This document shows positions 8,722 through 17,403 of a stretch of 64,000 nt of DNA, one piece after another. Location of the stretch: the NCBI GenBank assembly GCA_016124615.1, contig WGNF01000008.1, forward strand, positions 1-64,000. Direction: 5' to 3'. A program made the position numbers and the translations under genes. Position 1 is the stretch's first letter. Every line of letters begins with the position of its first letter. The notes under the pieces were generated by a model. That model searched no databases, was not told where the DNA came from, and was given only the letters and a program-made list of their open reading frames with translations. Origin of the DNA: Paracoccaceae bacterium. GTDB lineage: Bacteria; Pseudomonadota; Alphaproteobacteria; Rhodobacterales; Rhodobacteraceae.

Positions 8722-9752
8722 CACCCCTCGAATACGCTCGGAAGGGCGCGGGGCGTCGCATCCAGCCAGCCCGGCACCGGTAACCCCTTTTCCCGCAGGA
8801 ACGCCGGGTTGAACAGCTTCGACTGATAGCGCGTGCCGTAGTCGCACAGGATGGTGACGATGGTGTGCCCCGGCCCCATCTCGCGCGCCATGCGGATCGC
8901 GCCCGCGATGTTGATGCCGGACGAGCCGCCAAGGCAGAGCCCCTCGTCCGCCAAGAGGTCGAACACGATCGGCAGCGCCTCGGCATCGGGGATGCGCCAT
9001 GCCATGTCGGGGGTGAAGCCTTCCAGGTTGGCGGTGATCCGCCCCTGTCCGATACCCTCGGTGATCGAGGATCCGGGCGAGTCGAAGGCGCCCGTGGTGT
9101 AGTAGCTGAAGAGCGCGGCGCCCTCGGGGTCGGCCAGACCGATCTTCACGCCCTTCGGTTGCAAGGCCATGCCGATCCCGGCCAGCGTGCCACCCGAGCC
9201 CACGGCGCAGACGAAGCCATCGACCTTGCCATCGGTCTGCGCCCAGATCTCGGGGCCGGTCGTCTCGATATGCGCCTGCCGGTTGGCCACGTTGTCGAAC
9301 TGGTTGGCCCAGATCGCCCCGTTCGGCTCGGTCTTCGCCAGCGCCTCGGCCAGACGGCCGGAATAGCGGATGTAGTTGTTGCGGTTCTTGTAGGGCGCTG
9401 CGGGCACCTGCACCAGTTCGGCCCCGGCCAGCCGCAGCATGTCCTTCTTTTCCTGGCTCTGGGTTTCCGGGATCACGATGACGGTGCGGAACCCCATCGA
9501 CGATCCGACCAACGCCAGCCCGATGCCGGTGTTGCCCGCCGTGCCCTCGACGATGGTGCCACCGGGCTTCAACTGCCCTTTCGCTACCGCGTCGCGGATG
9601 ATGTAAAGCGCGGCGCGGTCCTTGACCGACTGGCCGGGGTTCAGGAATTCGGCCTTGCCGAGGATCTCGCAGCCGGTGATCTCGCTGGCCTTGCGCAGCC
9701 GGATCAGCGGCGTGTTGCCGATCGCGTCGGCCAGGTCCTTCTGAATGCGCAT
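8721..9752 (-). CDS. cysK: Cysteine synthase A
   Basis: 343 residues. PLP-dependent O-acetylserine sulfhydrylase: 'NPGQSVKDRAA' carries the PLP lysine K44, 'EGTAGNTGIGLA' the substrate loop and 'GSGGTLAGIG' the phosphate cup. It makes L-cysteine from O-acetylserine and sulfide in the cytoplasm. Start ATG at 9752 follows AAGG; the frame extends to 9812 without a ribosome site. In Rhodobacter sphaeroides cysK is part of the trgAB-cysK tellurite-resistance locus, and here it directly follows trgB with the same orientation. Confidence 0.92.
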   Translation of the reverse strand: MRIQKDLADAIGNTPLIRLRKASEITGCEILGKAEFLNPGQSVKDRAALYIIRDAVAKGQLKPGGTIVEGTAGNTGIGLALVGSSMGFRTVIVIPETQSQEKKDMLRLAGAELVQVPAAPYKNRNNYIRYSGRLAEALAKTEPNGAIWANQFDNVANRQAHIETTGPEIWAQTDGKVDGFVCAVGSGGTLAGIGMALQPKGVKIGLADPEGAALFSYYTTGAFDSPGSSITEGIGQGRITANLEGFTPDMAWRIPDAEALPIVFDLLADEGLCLGGSSGINIAGAIRMAREMGPGHTIVTILCDYGTRYQSKLFNPAFLREKGLPVPGWLDATPRALPSVFEG

Positions 9753-9821
9753 GAGCTTTTGCCTTTCTGACGTCGCCCCTTGATAGGCGGCGATGCCGGG
9801 GAACTCAAGCACGCGGGCCGC

Positions 9822-10985
9822 TCACGAAGCGGCGACAACCCCCGCCTCGGCGCGCAGACGGGCCCGGTTGGCGGCCAGCCAGTAGATCGTTACCAGCAGC
9901 GGCGCGATCTGCACCTCGCCACTGTCGACTAGCGCCATCAGGTCGTCGAAAGACAGCAGATGGGCGCGGATATCCTCGTGCTCTTCCGGCAGCCCGCCCA
10001 TGCCCGCGCTGTCGTCGGGCAGATCGGCAAGGCCGACGTAGGAATAAAGATACTCTGCCAGCAACCCCGGCGAGGGGTAGTATTCCCCCGCCTTCAAGAG
10101 CACGCCAAGGGTGATCCCGGCTTCCTCCACCGCCTCGCGCCGCGCGGCCATTTCGGGCGTCTCGCCGGGGTCGATGCGGCCGGCGATCGGTTCCAGCATC
10201 CAGGGCTGCGGATCGCCGCGACCAAAGGGACCGGCGCGGAACTGCTCGATCAGCATCACGCGGTCGCGCACCGGGTCATAGGGCAACACCGTCGCGGCAT
10301 CGCCCGACATGAAGACGGCGCGGCGCATCTCGCCCGACATCGCGCCGTCAAAGCGGCGGTGGCGCAGATCGAACTCTTCGACCGAAAAGAACTGCGCATA
10401 GGGTTCGGCGTGGTGCATCACGTCGATGTCGCCCGCCGCCGCCGCCCGCCGCAGGCCGGTCGGTGCCGCCACCGCCGCACGCAGCCGCGAGGCCGCGGTA
10501 ACCAGCATCGCCGGATAGCGCCGCCACGCCTCGCCCGGCGGGACAGTGCCGAAGCCCTGCATGAACCGCCCGGCGGCCAGCACCGCCACCGCGCCATAGC
10601 GATCCACCCAATCCGCCAGCCGCCAGGGCGCGCCGGGGCGCAGCCGGTCGGCGCTGGCGATATAGACCCGCGCGGCGATGCGGGTGCCGTCGGCCTCGGC
10701 GGTGACCGCATGGGTGGCGTAGTCGAACCCGCCTTCGTAGAAGTCGAGCCGCTCGATATCGGTGGCGTCCAGCCCTTCGACGACCACCCCCGCCGCCTCG
10801 GCGCCCGCCCGCGACAGGATCATCGGAAAGGCGTGATCGGCGACCCAATGCACCGCGTGATCGGCCAGCCGCGCGGGCCGCATTGCAACCTCGCGCCCCA
10901 GCACCGCAGTCAGAAGCGGCGCATGGCACAGGGTGCCGTAAAAGAAGAAAGTGGTCCCGCTCACAGCCAGCGCCGACTTGTCCAT
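9822..10985 (-). CDS. trgB: Tellurite-resistance protein TrgB, GGCT-like and Nudix domains
   Basis: 387 residues with two domains. The N-terminal half (about 10-150) has the 'FFFYGTL' entry of gamma-glutamylcyclotransferase/AIG2-like folds. The C-terminal half (about 220-370) is a Nudix hydrolase with a complete Nudix box at 269-291 (G5xE7xREAVEEAG) of the ADP-ribose pyrophosphatase type. Known as TrgB in the R. sphaeroides tellurite locus. ATG at 10985 lies 25 bases inside trgA; a GTG at 10964 forms a GTGA overlap with the trgA stop and is an equally good start (380 residues). Substrate not known from sequence. Confidence 0.85.
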   Translation of the reverse strand: MDKSALAVSGTTFFFYGTLCHAPLLTAVLGREVAMRPARLADHAVHWVADHAFPMILSRAGAEAAGVVVEGLDATDIERLDFYEGGFDYATHAVTAEADGTRIAARVYIASADRLRPGAPWRLADWVDRYGAVAVLAAGRFMQGFGTVPPGEAWRRYPAMLVTAASRLRAAVAAPTGLRRAAAAGDIDVMHHAEPYAQFFSVEEFDLRHRRFDGAMSGEMRRAVFMSGDAATVLPYDPVRDRVMLIEQFRAGPFGRGDPQPWMLEPIAGRIDPGETPEMAARREAVEEAGITLGVLLKAGEYYPSPGLLAEYLYSYVGLADLPDDSAGMGGLPEEHEDIRAHLLSFDDLMALVDSGEVQIAPLLVTIYWLAANRARLRAEAGVVAAS

Positions 10986-11401
10986 TCGACAAACAGCCCC
11001 GCAACTGCGGCCCCGCCGACAAGGATCGCAAGGTCGGACGGGTTGGCCAGCAGCTTGCCGTAGTCGATCATCAGCCCGAACACCGCCTCGACCGCCTGTT
11101 GCGGCCCCTTGTAGCGGTGGTCGAGCGAGCGCAGGATCATCTCGCGCCCCGAGAAGGCCAGCAGCGAGAAGAACACCATCACCACCGAGGTGCCGATGCC
11201 CGAGCTGATCGCCGTGCTATAGCCGCGCCCGGCCATCTTGCCCATCATCAGCCAGCCCGTCAGCGCCCCGAACGCGGCGCAAATCTCGGACAGGAAGCCG
11301 AACGGCGTGCCTTCCGGCAGATAGGGCTTCAACGCCTCGGCAGCGACAAAGGCGAGCAGCGCGAAGGCGATCGCCGCGAACAGTTTGGGGGCTGTGGGCA
11401 T
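10961..11401 (-). CDS. trgA: Tellurite-resistance membrane protein TrgA
   Basis: 146 residues, a small inner-membrane protein with about four hydrophobic segments (8-25, 35-55, 65-85, 120-138). It matches the TrgA family seen in Rhodobacterales, whose mechanism in tellurite resistance is not settled. The ATG at 11401 abuts the cfa stop directly (TGAATG), and the 3' end overlaps trgB, so cfa-trgA-trgB-cysK reads as one transcription unit. Confidence 0.85.
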   Translation of the reverse strand: MPTAPKLFAAIAFALLAFVAAEALKPYLPEGTPFGFLSEICAAFGALTGWLMMGKMAGRGYSTAISSGIGTSVVMVFFSLLAFSGREMILRSLDHRYKGPQQAVEAVFGLMIDYGKLLANPSDLAILVGGAAVAGLFVEWTSRRWL

Positions 11402-12616
11402 TCAGACGGCCGGCCTTGTGATGGTGATCTGGGTCACGTCGCAGTTACCGCCCTCGAACGCCCCGGCGCAAGAGGTCAGGTAGAGATTCCACATCCGCCG
11501 GAAGCGGTCATCGAAGCCAAGCCGCGAAATCTCGCCCCAGCGGTTGTTGAAGGTGTCAGACCAGCGCCGCAGCGTCTGGCTGTAGCCGTCGCCGAATTCG
11601 ATCGAGTGGCGAACCTGCAACCCGGCGCGGCGGACTTCTTCCCGCAGCGCGGCGGGGGAAGGCAGCATCCCGCCCGGAAAGATGTATTTCTGGATGAAAT
11701 CAACACTCTTGCGGTAAATCTCAAAGCGCGCGTCCTGCACCGTGATGATCTGCAAGGTCGCGTTGCCGCCCGGTTTCAGGCGGTCGCGGACGGTCTGGAA
11801 GTAGGTCGGCCAGTATTTCTCGCCCACCGCCTCGAACATCTCGATGCTGGCGATCCCGTCATAGACGCCGCGTTCGTCGCGGTAGTCCTGCATCTTGATC
11901 TCGACCCGGTCCTGCAGCCCGGCCGTCCGGATGCGGTTCACCGCATAATCGTGCTGCGCTTTCGAGATGGTCAGGCCGGTCACCCGCAACCCGCGTTCGC
12001 GCGCCGCATATTCGGCAAAGCCGCCCCAGCCGCAGCCGATTTCGAGCACATGATCGCCGGGTTGGGCGCCCATCTGGTCCACCAGACTTTCGTATTTCCG
12101 GCGCTGCGCCTTTTCCATCGGCTCCTGCCCGCTATGGAACAGGGCCGAGGAATAGGTCATCGTCTCGTCCAGCCAGAGCCGGTAGAAGTCGTTACCCAGA
12201 TCGTAATGCGCGGCGATGTTCTTTTTTGCCTGCCGCCGCGAATTGCCGTGCAGCCAGTGCCGCAGGTTCTCGAAGGCGCGCACCAATCCCATGCCCGGAA
12301 AGCCGTCGTACAGCGCATCGTTGCGGGCATGCACGAGGTCCATGAAGGCTTGCAGGTCGGGCGTTGTCCACCAGCCGTCCATGTAGGCTTCGAGAAAGCC
12401 CAAATCGCCCTCGCGGATCAGCCGCGCGAAAAGATCGGGGTTGTGCACCTCGATCGCCGCGACCGGTCCGGGGTGACGCCCGTCGGCGCGAAAGGTCCGG
12501 CCATCGTCGAGCACGAAATCGAGCCGCCCATTTTCAAGCGACCGCGCAACCTCGAACACCTGCGCGAAATAGCGCGGCAATCCCGGTTCGCCCTTGGCCG
12601 AAGCAAGAACACTCAT
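11402..12616 (-). CDS. cfa: Cyclopropane-fatty-acyl-phospholipid synthase
   Basis: 404 residues. The AdoMet-binding motif 'VLEIGCGWGG' lies near residue 190-199 and is preceded by the conserved 'HYDLGNDFYRLWLD' stretch. The enzyme methylenates cis double bonds of membrane phospholipid acyl chains; members of this group may also make related methylated or furan-type lipids. ATG at 12616 has a run of G bases 7 nt upstream; a GTG at 12622 is possible. Lies between photolyase and trgA on the same strand, a combination suggestive of membrane and DNA protection from oxidants. Confidence 0.88.
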   Translation of the reverse strand: MSVLASAKGEPGLPRYFAQVFEVARSLENGRLDFVLDDGRTFRADGRHPGPVAAIEVHNPDLFARLIREGDLGFLEAYMDGWWTTPDLQAFMDLVHARNDALYDGFPGMGLVRAFENLRHWLHGNSRRQAKKNIAAHYDLGNDFYRLWLDETMTYSSALFHSGQEPMEKAQRRKYESLVDQMGAQPGDHVLEIGCGWGGFAEYAARERGLRVTGLTISKAQHDYAVNRIRTAGLQDRVEIKMQDYRDERGVYDGIASIEMFEAVGEKYWPTYFQTVRDRLKPGGNATLQIITVQDARFEIYRKSVDFIQKYIFPGGMLPSPAALREEVRRAGLQVRHSIEFGDGYSQTLRRWSDTFNNRWGEISRLGFDDRFRRMWNLYLTSCAGAFEGGNCDVTQITITRPAV

Positions 12617-12664
12617 CGCCACGCCCCCCGTTTGACCCTACATTCCCAAATGCGGGGCCGCCGC

Positions 12665-14077
12665 TCAAGCCCCTCGTTGCGCGTAGGCCGCCAGCGCCCG
12701 CGCCCGCCCGGCGTCAAGCGCCACCAGTGGTGCCGGATAGGGCGCCGCCGGGTCGAGCGCCCAGGAAACCGGCGCCGCCCGGAAATAGTCGCGCGCCTCG
12801 CGGCCGGGCTCGCGCGACAGCTCCGCGATGAAGCGGCGGCGGTATTCGCCGCTGGCGTCGAACTTGGCCGCCTGCGTCGCCGGGTTGAAGACGCGGAAAT
12901 AGGGCGCGGCGTCGGGGCCGGAGCCCGCCACCCATTGCCAGCCCATCGCGTTCGCGGCCGGATCCCAGTCGATCAGGCACTCGGCGAACCACGCCAGCCC
13001 CACGCGCCAGTCGGTCATCAGGTGCTTGGTCAGGTAGGAGGCCGCGATCATCCGGGCCCGATTGTGCATCGTGCCGGTCACATACATCTCGCGCAGCGCG
13101 GCATCGACAAAGGGCTCGCCGGTCATGCCCCGGCGCCAGCGTTCGGCCTCGGGGCTGTCACCGCGCCAGGGGAAGGCGTCCCAGTCCGGGCGCCAGTTCC
13201 GCGTGGCGAGTTCGGGGAAATGGTGCATCAGGTGCCAGGCGAACTCGCGCCAGACCAGTTCCTTCAGGAAATGCTCGGCGCCCCGCGCGCCCTCGTGCAG
13301 CGCGCGCTGACCGGCGTGCCAGATCTGGCGCGGCCCGATCTCGCCCACCGCGAGGTTTTCCGACAGGCGCGAGGTCGCATCCCCGGCGGGAAAATCCCGC
13401 GCCTCGCGATAGCACGCGACCCGCGTGGCAAGGAAGTCCGCCAGCCGGTCCTGCGCCGCCGCCTCGCCCACGCGGGCGTATTGCGCCACGATGGCCCCAC
13501 CGGCCCGCATCGCCTGCCCCAGGTGCCACTCCTCCAGCCGATCACCGTCGGGCCAGACGGCGGGCGGGCGCAACCCGGTCACGGGGGGCGCGGGCAGGGC
13601 GACGGGCCGACCCTTCACCGCATTCCAGTACGGGGTATAGACGCGGTAGGGGCCGCCCTGCCCCGTCGCCACCGCCCAGGGTTCGTGCAAAAGGAAGCCC
13701 GGAAAGCTCTGCGCGTCGATGCCACGGGCGCGCAGGGCCGCCTTGACGGCGCTATCGCGCGCCTTCGCCGCCGGATCGTAGAGCCGCCCCCACCACACCG
13801 CCGTGGCGCCGGTTTCAACGATGAGGCGGTCGAGCACCTCCTGCGCCCGGCCCCGCCGCAGGATCAGCCGCGCCCCAATCCGCTCCAGCCGCGCCGCGAA
13901 AGCCGCAACCGCCGCGCCCCAGCGCCATTTCGGCGCGGCGCCCAATGTCTCCACCACCTCGTCGCAAATCGCGACCGCGATCAGCGGCCGCCCGGTCGCC
14001 GCGGCGGCGGCCAGCATCGGGTTGTCGGCCAGCCGGAAATCGCGGCGGAACCACAGGATCATCGGCGGCGCGGTCAT
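12665..14077 (-). CDS. phrB: Deoxyribodipyrimidine photolyase
   Basis: 470 residues. An N-terminal photolyase domain begins MILWFRRDFRLADNP, and the C-terminal FAD-binding domain contains 'TGTMHNRARMIAASYLTKH' and 'WQWVAGSGPDAAPYFR', classic for CPD photolyases of the class I type. It repairs cyclobutane pyrimidine dimers with light energy. ATG at 14077 follows AAAGGGACGGGA; the longer frame to 14095 is disfavoured. First of the run phr-cfa-trgA-trgB-cysK, 33 bases behind the aminotransferase stop. Confidence 0.92.
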   Translation of the reverse strand: MTAPPMILWFRRDFRLADNPMLAAAAATGRPLIAVAICDEVVETLGAAPKWRWGAAVAAFAARLERIGARLILRRGRAQEVLDRLIVETGATAVWWGRLYDPAAKARDSAVKAALRARGIDAQSFPGFLLHEPWAVATGQGGPYRVYTPYWNAVKGRPVALPAPPVTGLRPPAVWPDGDRLEEWHLGQAMRAGGAIVAQYARVGEAAAQDRLADFLATRVACYREARDFPAGDATSRLSENLAVGEIGPRQIWHAGQRALHEGARGAEHFLKELVWREFAWHLMHHFPELATRNWRPDWDAFPWRGDSPEAERWRRGMTGEPFVDAALREMYVTGTMHNRARMIAASYLTKHLMTDWRVGLAWFAECLIDWDPAANAMGWQWVAGSGPDAAPYFRVFNPATQAAKFDASGEYRRRFIAELSREPGREARDYFRAAPVSWALDPAAPYPAPLVALDAGRARALAAYAQRGA

Positions 14078-14110
14078 TCCCGTCCCTTTCGGCACGGGGC
14101 GGCCCCGTGG

Positions 14111-15340
14111 TTACAGCACCTGATCCAGCGCCCGGATCAGGTGGGCGATCTCATGGGCGCTGGTGTAGTGCACGAAGCTCATACGCAGCACGCCATGCAC
14201 CAGATCAACGCCCATCGCCCCCAGCGGGCGCACGGCGTAGAAATCGCCGCCCCCGGCCATGATGCCGTGCGGCGCCAGCGCCGCCGCCAACGCCTCGCCC
14301 GGCCGGTCGCAGACCACGGCCACCGTCGGCGCCCGATCCTCGGCGCGGCGCGGGCCCAAGAGGCGCACATCGTTGCGCGCGGAAAGGTAGTCGAGCAGCG
14401 GTTGCAGCAGCCGCACCTCATGCGCGCGCATCAGGTCGTGCACCAGCGCGCCCTTTTCCCGCGCGTCCAGCGCGCCGCCGCCGTGATGCGCCGCCTGCAC
14501 GTCGATGTAATCCGCCATCCCGGCGCTCGCCGCGATCTGGGCATGGTCCGGCCCCGCCGGGGTGAAGCGTTTGTAAAGCGTATCGCCGTTGAAGTAGTGG
14601 CCCTGATTGGGCAGCGATTCCCCCAGCGCGCGGCGGATCACCATGATGCCCTGATGCGGGCCATAGGTCTTGTAGGCCGAGAAAAGGTAGATGTCGGTTC
14701 CCAGCGCATCCACGTCGGGCAACCCGTGCGGCGCATAGCTGACGCCATCGACGCAGGTGACCGCCCCCGCCGCATGGGCGATGGCCACGATCGCGGCCAC
14801 CGGGTTGATCTCGGCCACCACATTGGAGCAATGCGGAAAGCAGACCAGCTTGACCTTGCCGTCGGCCAACAGCGGCGTCAGCGCGGCCGGGTCAAGATGG
14901 CCAGTGTCGCGGTCGATGCCCCAGACCCGCACCTCTACCCCTTCGTCGGCCAGACGGCGCCAGACGCCGGAATTGGCCTCGTGGTCCTGATCGGTCACCA
15001 CGATGGCGGCGCCCTTCGGCAACCATTTGCGGAACGCCTGCGCCAGCACGTAGGTGTTGGCACTGGTCGAGGGGCCAAAGCTGACCTCATCCGTGGCGAC
15101 ACCCATGATCGCGGCAAGGCGCGTGCGAGCCTCGTCCATCTCGGCGCCGGCCAGTTCAGAGGCGGCATAGGGCGCGTAGGGCTGCACCTTGCGTTCGCGG
15201 TAGAACCGCGTCAGCCGGTCGAAGACCTGCTGGCAAGGGTATGATCCGCCAGCGTTTTCAAAGAATGCCTGGCCCTGAAGGCTGGCTTGCGAGAAGGCCG
15301 GGAACTGGCTGCGGGTGAAGGAAAGATCAAGGTCGGTCAT
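14111..15340 (-). CDS. Class V aminotransferase, cysteine-desulfurase-like
   Basis: 409 residues. PLP fold type I protein: 'DQDHEANSGVW', 'CVDGVSYAPHG' and 'FSAYKTYGPHQG' (the PLP lysine lies in SAYK) place it with the selenocysteine lyase/cysteine desulfurase-like group. There is no clear catalytic Cys loop, so desulfurase activity is uncertain and an amino-acid or amine substrate is possible. ATG at 15340 follows AAAGGG. It reads in the same direction as phr, 33 bases downstream. Confidence 0.82.
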   Translation of the reverse strand: MTDLDLSFTRSQFPAFSQASLQGQAFFENAGGSYPCQQVFDRLTRFYRERKVQPYAPYAASELAGAEMDEARTRLAAIMGVATDEVSFGPSTSANTYVLAQAFRKWLPKGAAIVVTDQDHEANSGVWRRLADEGVEVRVWGIDRDTGHLDPAALTPLLADGKVKLVCFPHCSNVVAEINPVAAIVAIAHAAGAVTCVDGVSYAPHGLPDVDALGTDIYLFSAYKTYGPHQGIMVIRRALGESLPNQGHYFNGDTLYKRFTPAGPDHAQIAASAGMADYIDVQAAHHGGGALDAREKGALVHDLMRAHEVRLLQPLLDYLSARNDVRLLGPRRAEDRAPTVAVVCDRPGEALAAALAPHGIMAGGGDFYAVRPLGAMGVDLVHGVLRMSFVHYTSAHEIAHLIRALDQVL

Positions 15341-15534
15341 GCGGGAGCCCTTTGCAAAACAGAACGGACGCGCCCGGGAATGCCCTGCCCTTGAGGATGC
15401 GAGGCCCCCGGATTGGCAGGTCTTCCAGCCGAGCCGTTGCGCCCGACACCTGTCGAAACACACCGGCAGACCCCGCGCGAAACGCGGCGTCGCCGCCTTG
15501 GTAGCCTGCGGAACGGCGCCGGTAAAGCCCCGGC

Positions 15535-16524
15535 TCAGGCGTTGACGTCAACCACCACGCGGCCCTGCACCTGGCCTTGCAGGATCGCCGCCCCCAGCGC
15601 GGGCAGGTCGGCCAGCGTCGCGGGCCGGATCATCGCCTCCAGCTTTGCCATCGGCAGGTCGCGGGCGATCCGCGCCCAGGCCCGCACCCGGTCGTCATAG
15701 GGGCGCAGCACCGAGTCGATGCCCAGAAGGTTCACGCCGAGCAGCAGGAACGGGATCACCGTCGCGGGCAGCGCCGCACCACCCGCAAGGCCGACCGCCG
15801 CGACCGAGGCGCCGTATTTCATCTGCCCCAGCACCCGCGCCAGCATCGCGCCGCCCACCGCATCGACGCAGCCCGCCCAGGTTTCCGCCTCCAGCGGCCG
15901 CTTGGCGGTTTCGGCGAGTTCGGCACGCGCCACGATGCGGCTGGCGCCAAGCTTGCGCAGGTAATCCGCCGTCTCGGGCCGCCCGGTGACGGCGGCGACG
16001 GCGTAGCCCAGATGCGCCAGCAGCGCCACCGCGACCGAGCCCACGCCACCGGCGGCGCCAGTCACCAGCACCTCGCCATGACCCGGCGTCAGGCCGTGAT
16101 CCTCCAGCGCCATCACCGCCAGCATCGCGGTAAAGCCCGCGGTGCCCACCGCCATCGCCTGTCGGGTCGTCAGCCCCGCGGGCAGCGGCACCAGCCAGTC
16201 GGCACGCACGCGGGCCTTTTGTGCGTAGCCGCCCCAATGCGCCTCGCCGACCCGCCAGCCGGTCAGCACCACCTTGTCGCCGGGCGCGTAGCGGGCATCG
16301 GCCGAGGCCTCGACCGTGCCGGCAAAGTCGATCCCCGGCACATGCGGCCAGTGCCGCACCAACCCGCCGCCCGCCCCAAGGCAAAGCCCGTCCTTGTAGT
16401 TCAGGGTGGAATACTCGACCGCCACCGTCACCTCGGTTTCAGGCAGGCGGTCCTCCCCAAGGGTCTGCACCGCGGCGTGGGTGTTCCCTTCCGCGTCCTT
16501 TTCAACAACCAGCGCGTTGAACAT
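15535..16524 (-). CDS. acuI: MDR-family quinone oxidoreductase, acrylyl-CoA reductase AcuI-like
   Basis: 329 residues. Medium-chain dehydrogenase/reductase without the structural-zinc cysteine block, with the NADPH loop 'VLVTGAAGGVGSVAVALLAHLG' split near residues 149-170. It resembles YhdH/AcuI, which reduces acryloyl-CoA to propionyl-CoA and protects cells from acrylate in Rhodobacter and roseobacters. ATG at 16524 follows GAGGAGAA. No dddL or acuR/K is next to it here, so the AcuI name is by similarity. Confidence 0.82.
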   Translation of the reverse strand: MFNALVVEKDAEGNTHAAVQTLGEDRLPETEVTVAVEYSTLNYKDGLCLGAGGGLVRHWPHVPGIDFAGTVEASADARYAPGDKVVLTGWRVGEAHWGGYAQKARVRADWLVPLPAGLTTRQAMAVGTAGFTAMLAVMALEDHGLTPGHGEVLVTGAAGGVGSVAVALLAHLGYAVAAVTGRPETADYLRKLGASRIVARAELAETAKRPLEAETWAGCVDAVGGAMLARVLGQMKYGASVAAVGLAGGAALPATVIPFLLLGVNLLGIDSVLRPYDDRVRAWARIARDLPMAKLEAMIRPATLADLPALGAAILQGQVQGRVVVDVNA

Positions 16525-16534
16525 GGCATTCTCC

Positions 16535-17071
16535 TCAATCAAGGGTGTCGGGCAGGATGAACAGGTCGGTGTCGCCCGGCCGCGCCCCCGCCGCCGTCAG
16601 CATGGCGTGAATCTGGCCGCGGTGATGGGTCTGGTGGTTGAACATGTGCATGACGGTGAAGCCAAAGGGCTTCACCGTCTCGCGCCCCAGCGCCCCCGAC
16701 ATCCAGCGCAGATTGCCGCCCAGATCGCTGTCTTTCAACCCCTCGGCCCAGGCCCGGATGCGGCGGTCGGTCTCGACCCGGCGGGCAAGGGTTTCGGGCG
16801 CGTCGGGGAACAGATCGGGGCTGTCCGCGATGCCCGCTTCGGGGCGCGGGCCGCCCTCGAACCGGCTCATCCAGACCAGATCGGCCCAGAGCAGATGCGA
16901 CATCGTCCGGGTGATCGAGCCGAAGAAAGCGCCGCGATCACGGGCCCGTTCGGCGGCGTCCAACCCCGCCACGGCCTGCGCCAGACTGGCGTTCTGCCAC
17001 GCGTTGTAGCGCGCCATCAGGCGCACATAGTCGGCCGTCACCAGCGCCGCCCCGCTTGCCGTTGCCGTCAT
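16535..17071 (-). CDS. DinB family protein
   Basis: 178 residues, a four-helix bundle with the DinB metal triad in likely form: His in 'TMSHLLWAD' (about 67) and two in 'MFNHQTHHRGQIH' (about 142-147). Members include thiol transferases and stress proteins of unknown substrate. ATG at 17071 follows GGGAGCGGTGAG. It precedes acuI by 10 bases on the same strand, so the two are probably co-transcribed. Confidence 0.85.
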   Translation of the reverse strand: MTATASGAALVTADYVRLMARYNAWQNASLAQAVAGLDAAERARDRGAFFGSITRTMSHLLWADLVWMSRFEGGPRPEAGIADSPDLFPDAPETLARRVETDRRIRAWAEGLKDSDLGGNLRWMSGALGRETVKPFGFTVMHMFNHQTHHRGQIHAMLTAAGARPGDTDLFILPDTLD

Positions 17072-17403
17072 CTCACCGCTCCCTGCCCTGATCCCGGCGC
17101 CGGATCCGGCCCGGCCCGCCGCCCTTTTTCCGCCGGAGAGTTCGGCGCGGCAAGCCCCCATCGCCAAAGGATCGGGCAGACCGGGACGGCCCCACCGTCG
17201 CGGTGGAGGGCGTTCACAGAGCCGTGAACCGTCGCCCGCGCCGCAGGGACAACGGCCACGCCCTTGATCCGCAACGGCTTTCCTGACCTTTCGGACAGGC
17301 TGCCGCGGCCCGGAATCTGATTTCGCCGCAGAATAACTACTTGAGACGCTGTCGCCGCTAAACTAGCCTCATGCCCATAACAACTCCAACAACAGGGACG
17401 AAA
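17072..17403. promoter_or_regulatory. Divergent intergenic region with a weak sigma-70-like promoter
   Basis: A 332-base gap between dinB-like (leftwards) and the binding-protein gene (rightwards). TTGAGA at 17341-17346 and TAGCCT at 17364-17369, 17 bases apart, could drive the rightward gene. No open frame or RNA structure is convincing. Confidence 0.3.

Noticed and set aside
10883-15244. A 1453-residue open frame on the plus strand
   Set aside because: It is antisense to five well-supported genes (trgA, cfa, phr, aminotransferase and part of trgB) and is arginine/histidine/proline-rich, as expected of high-GC shadow frames.
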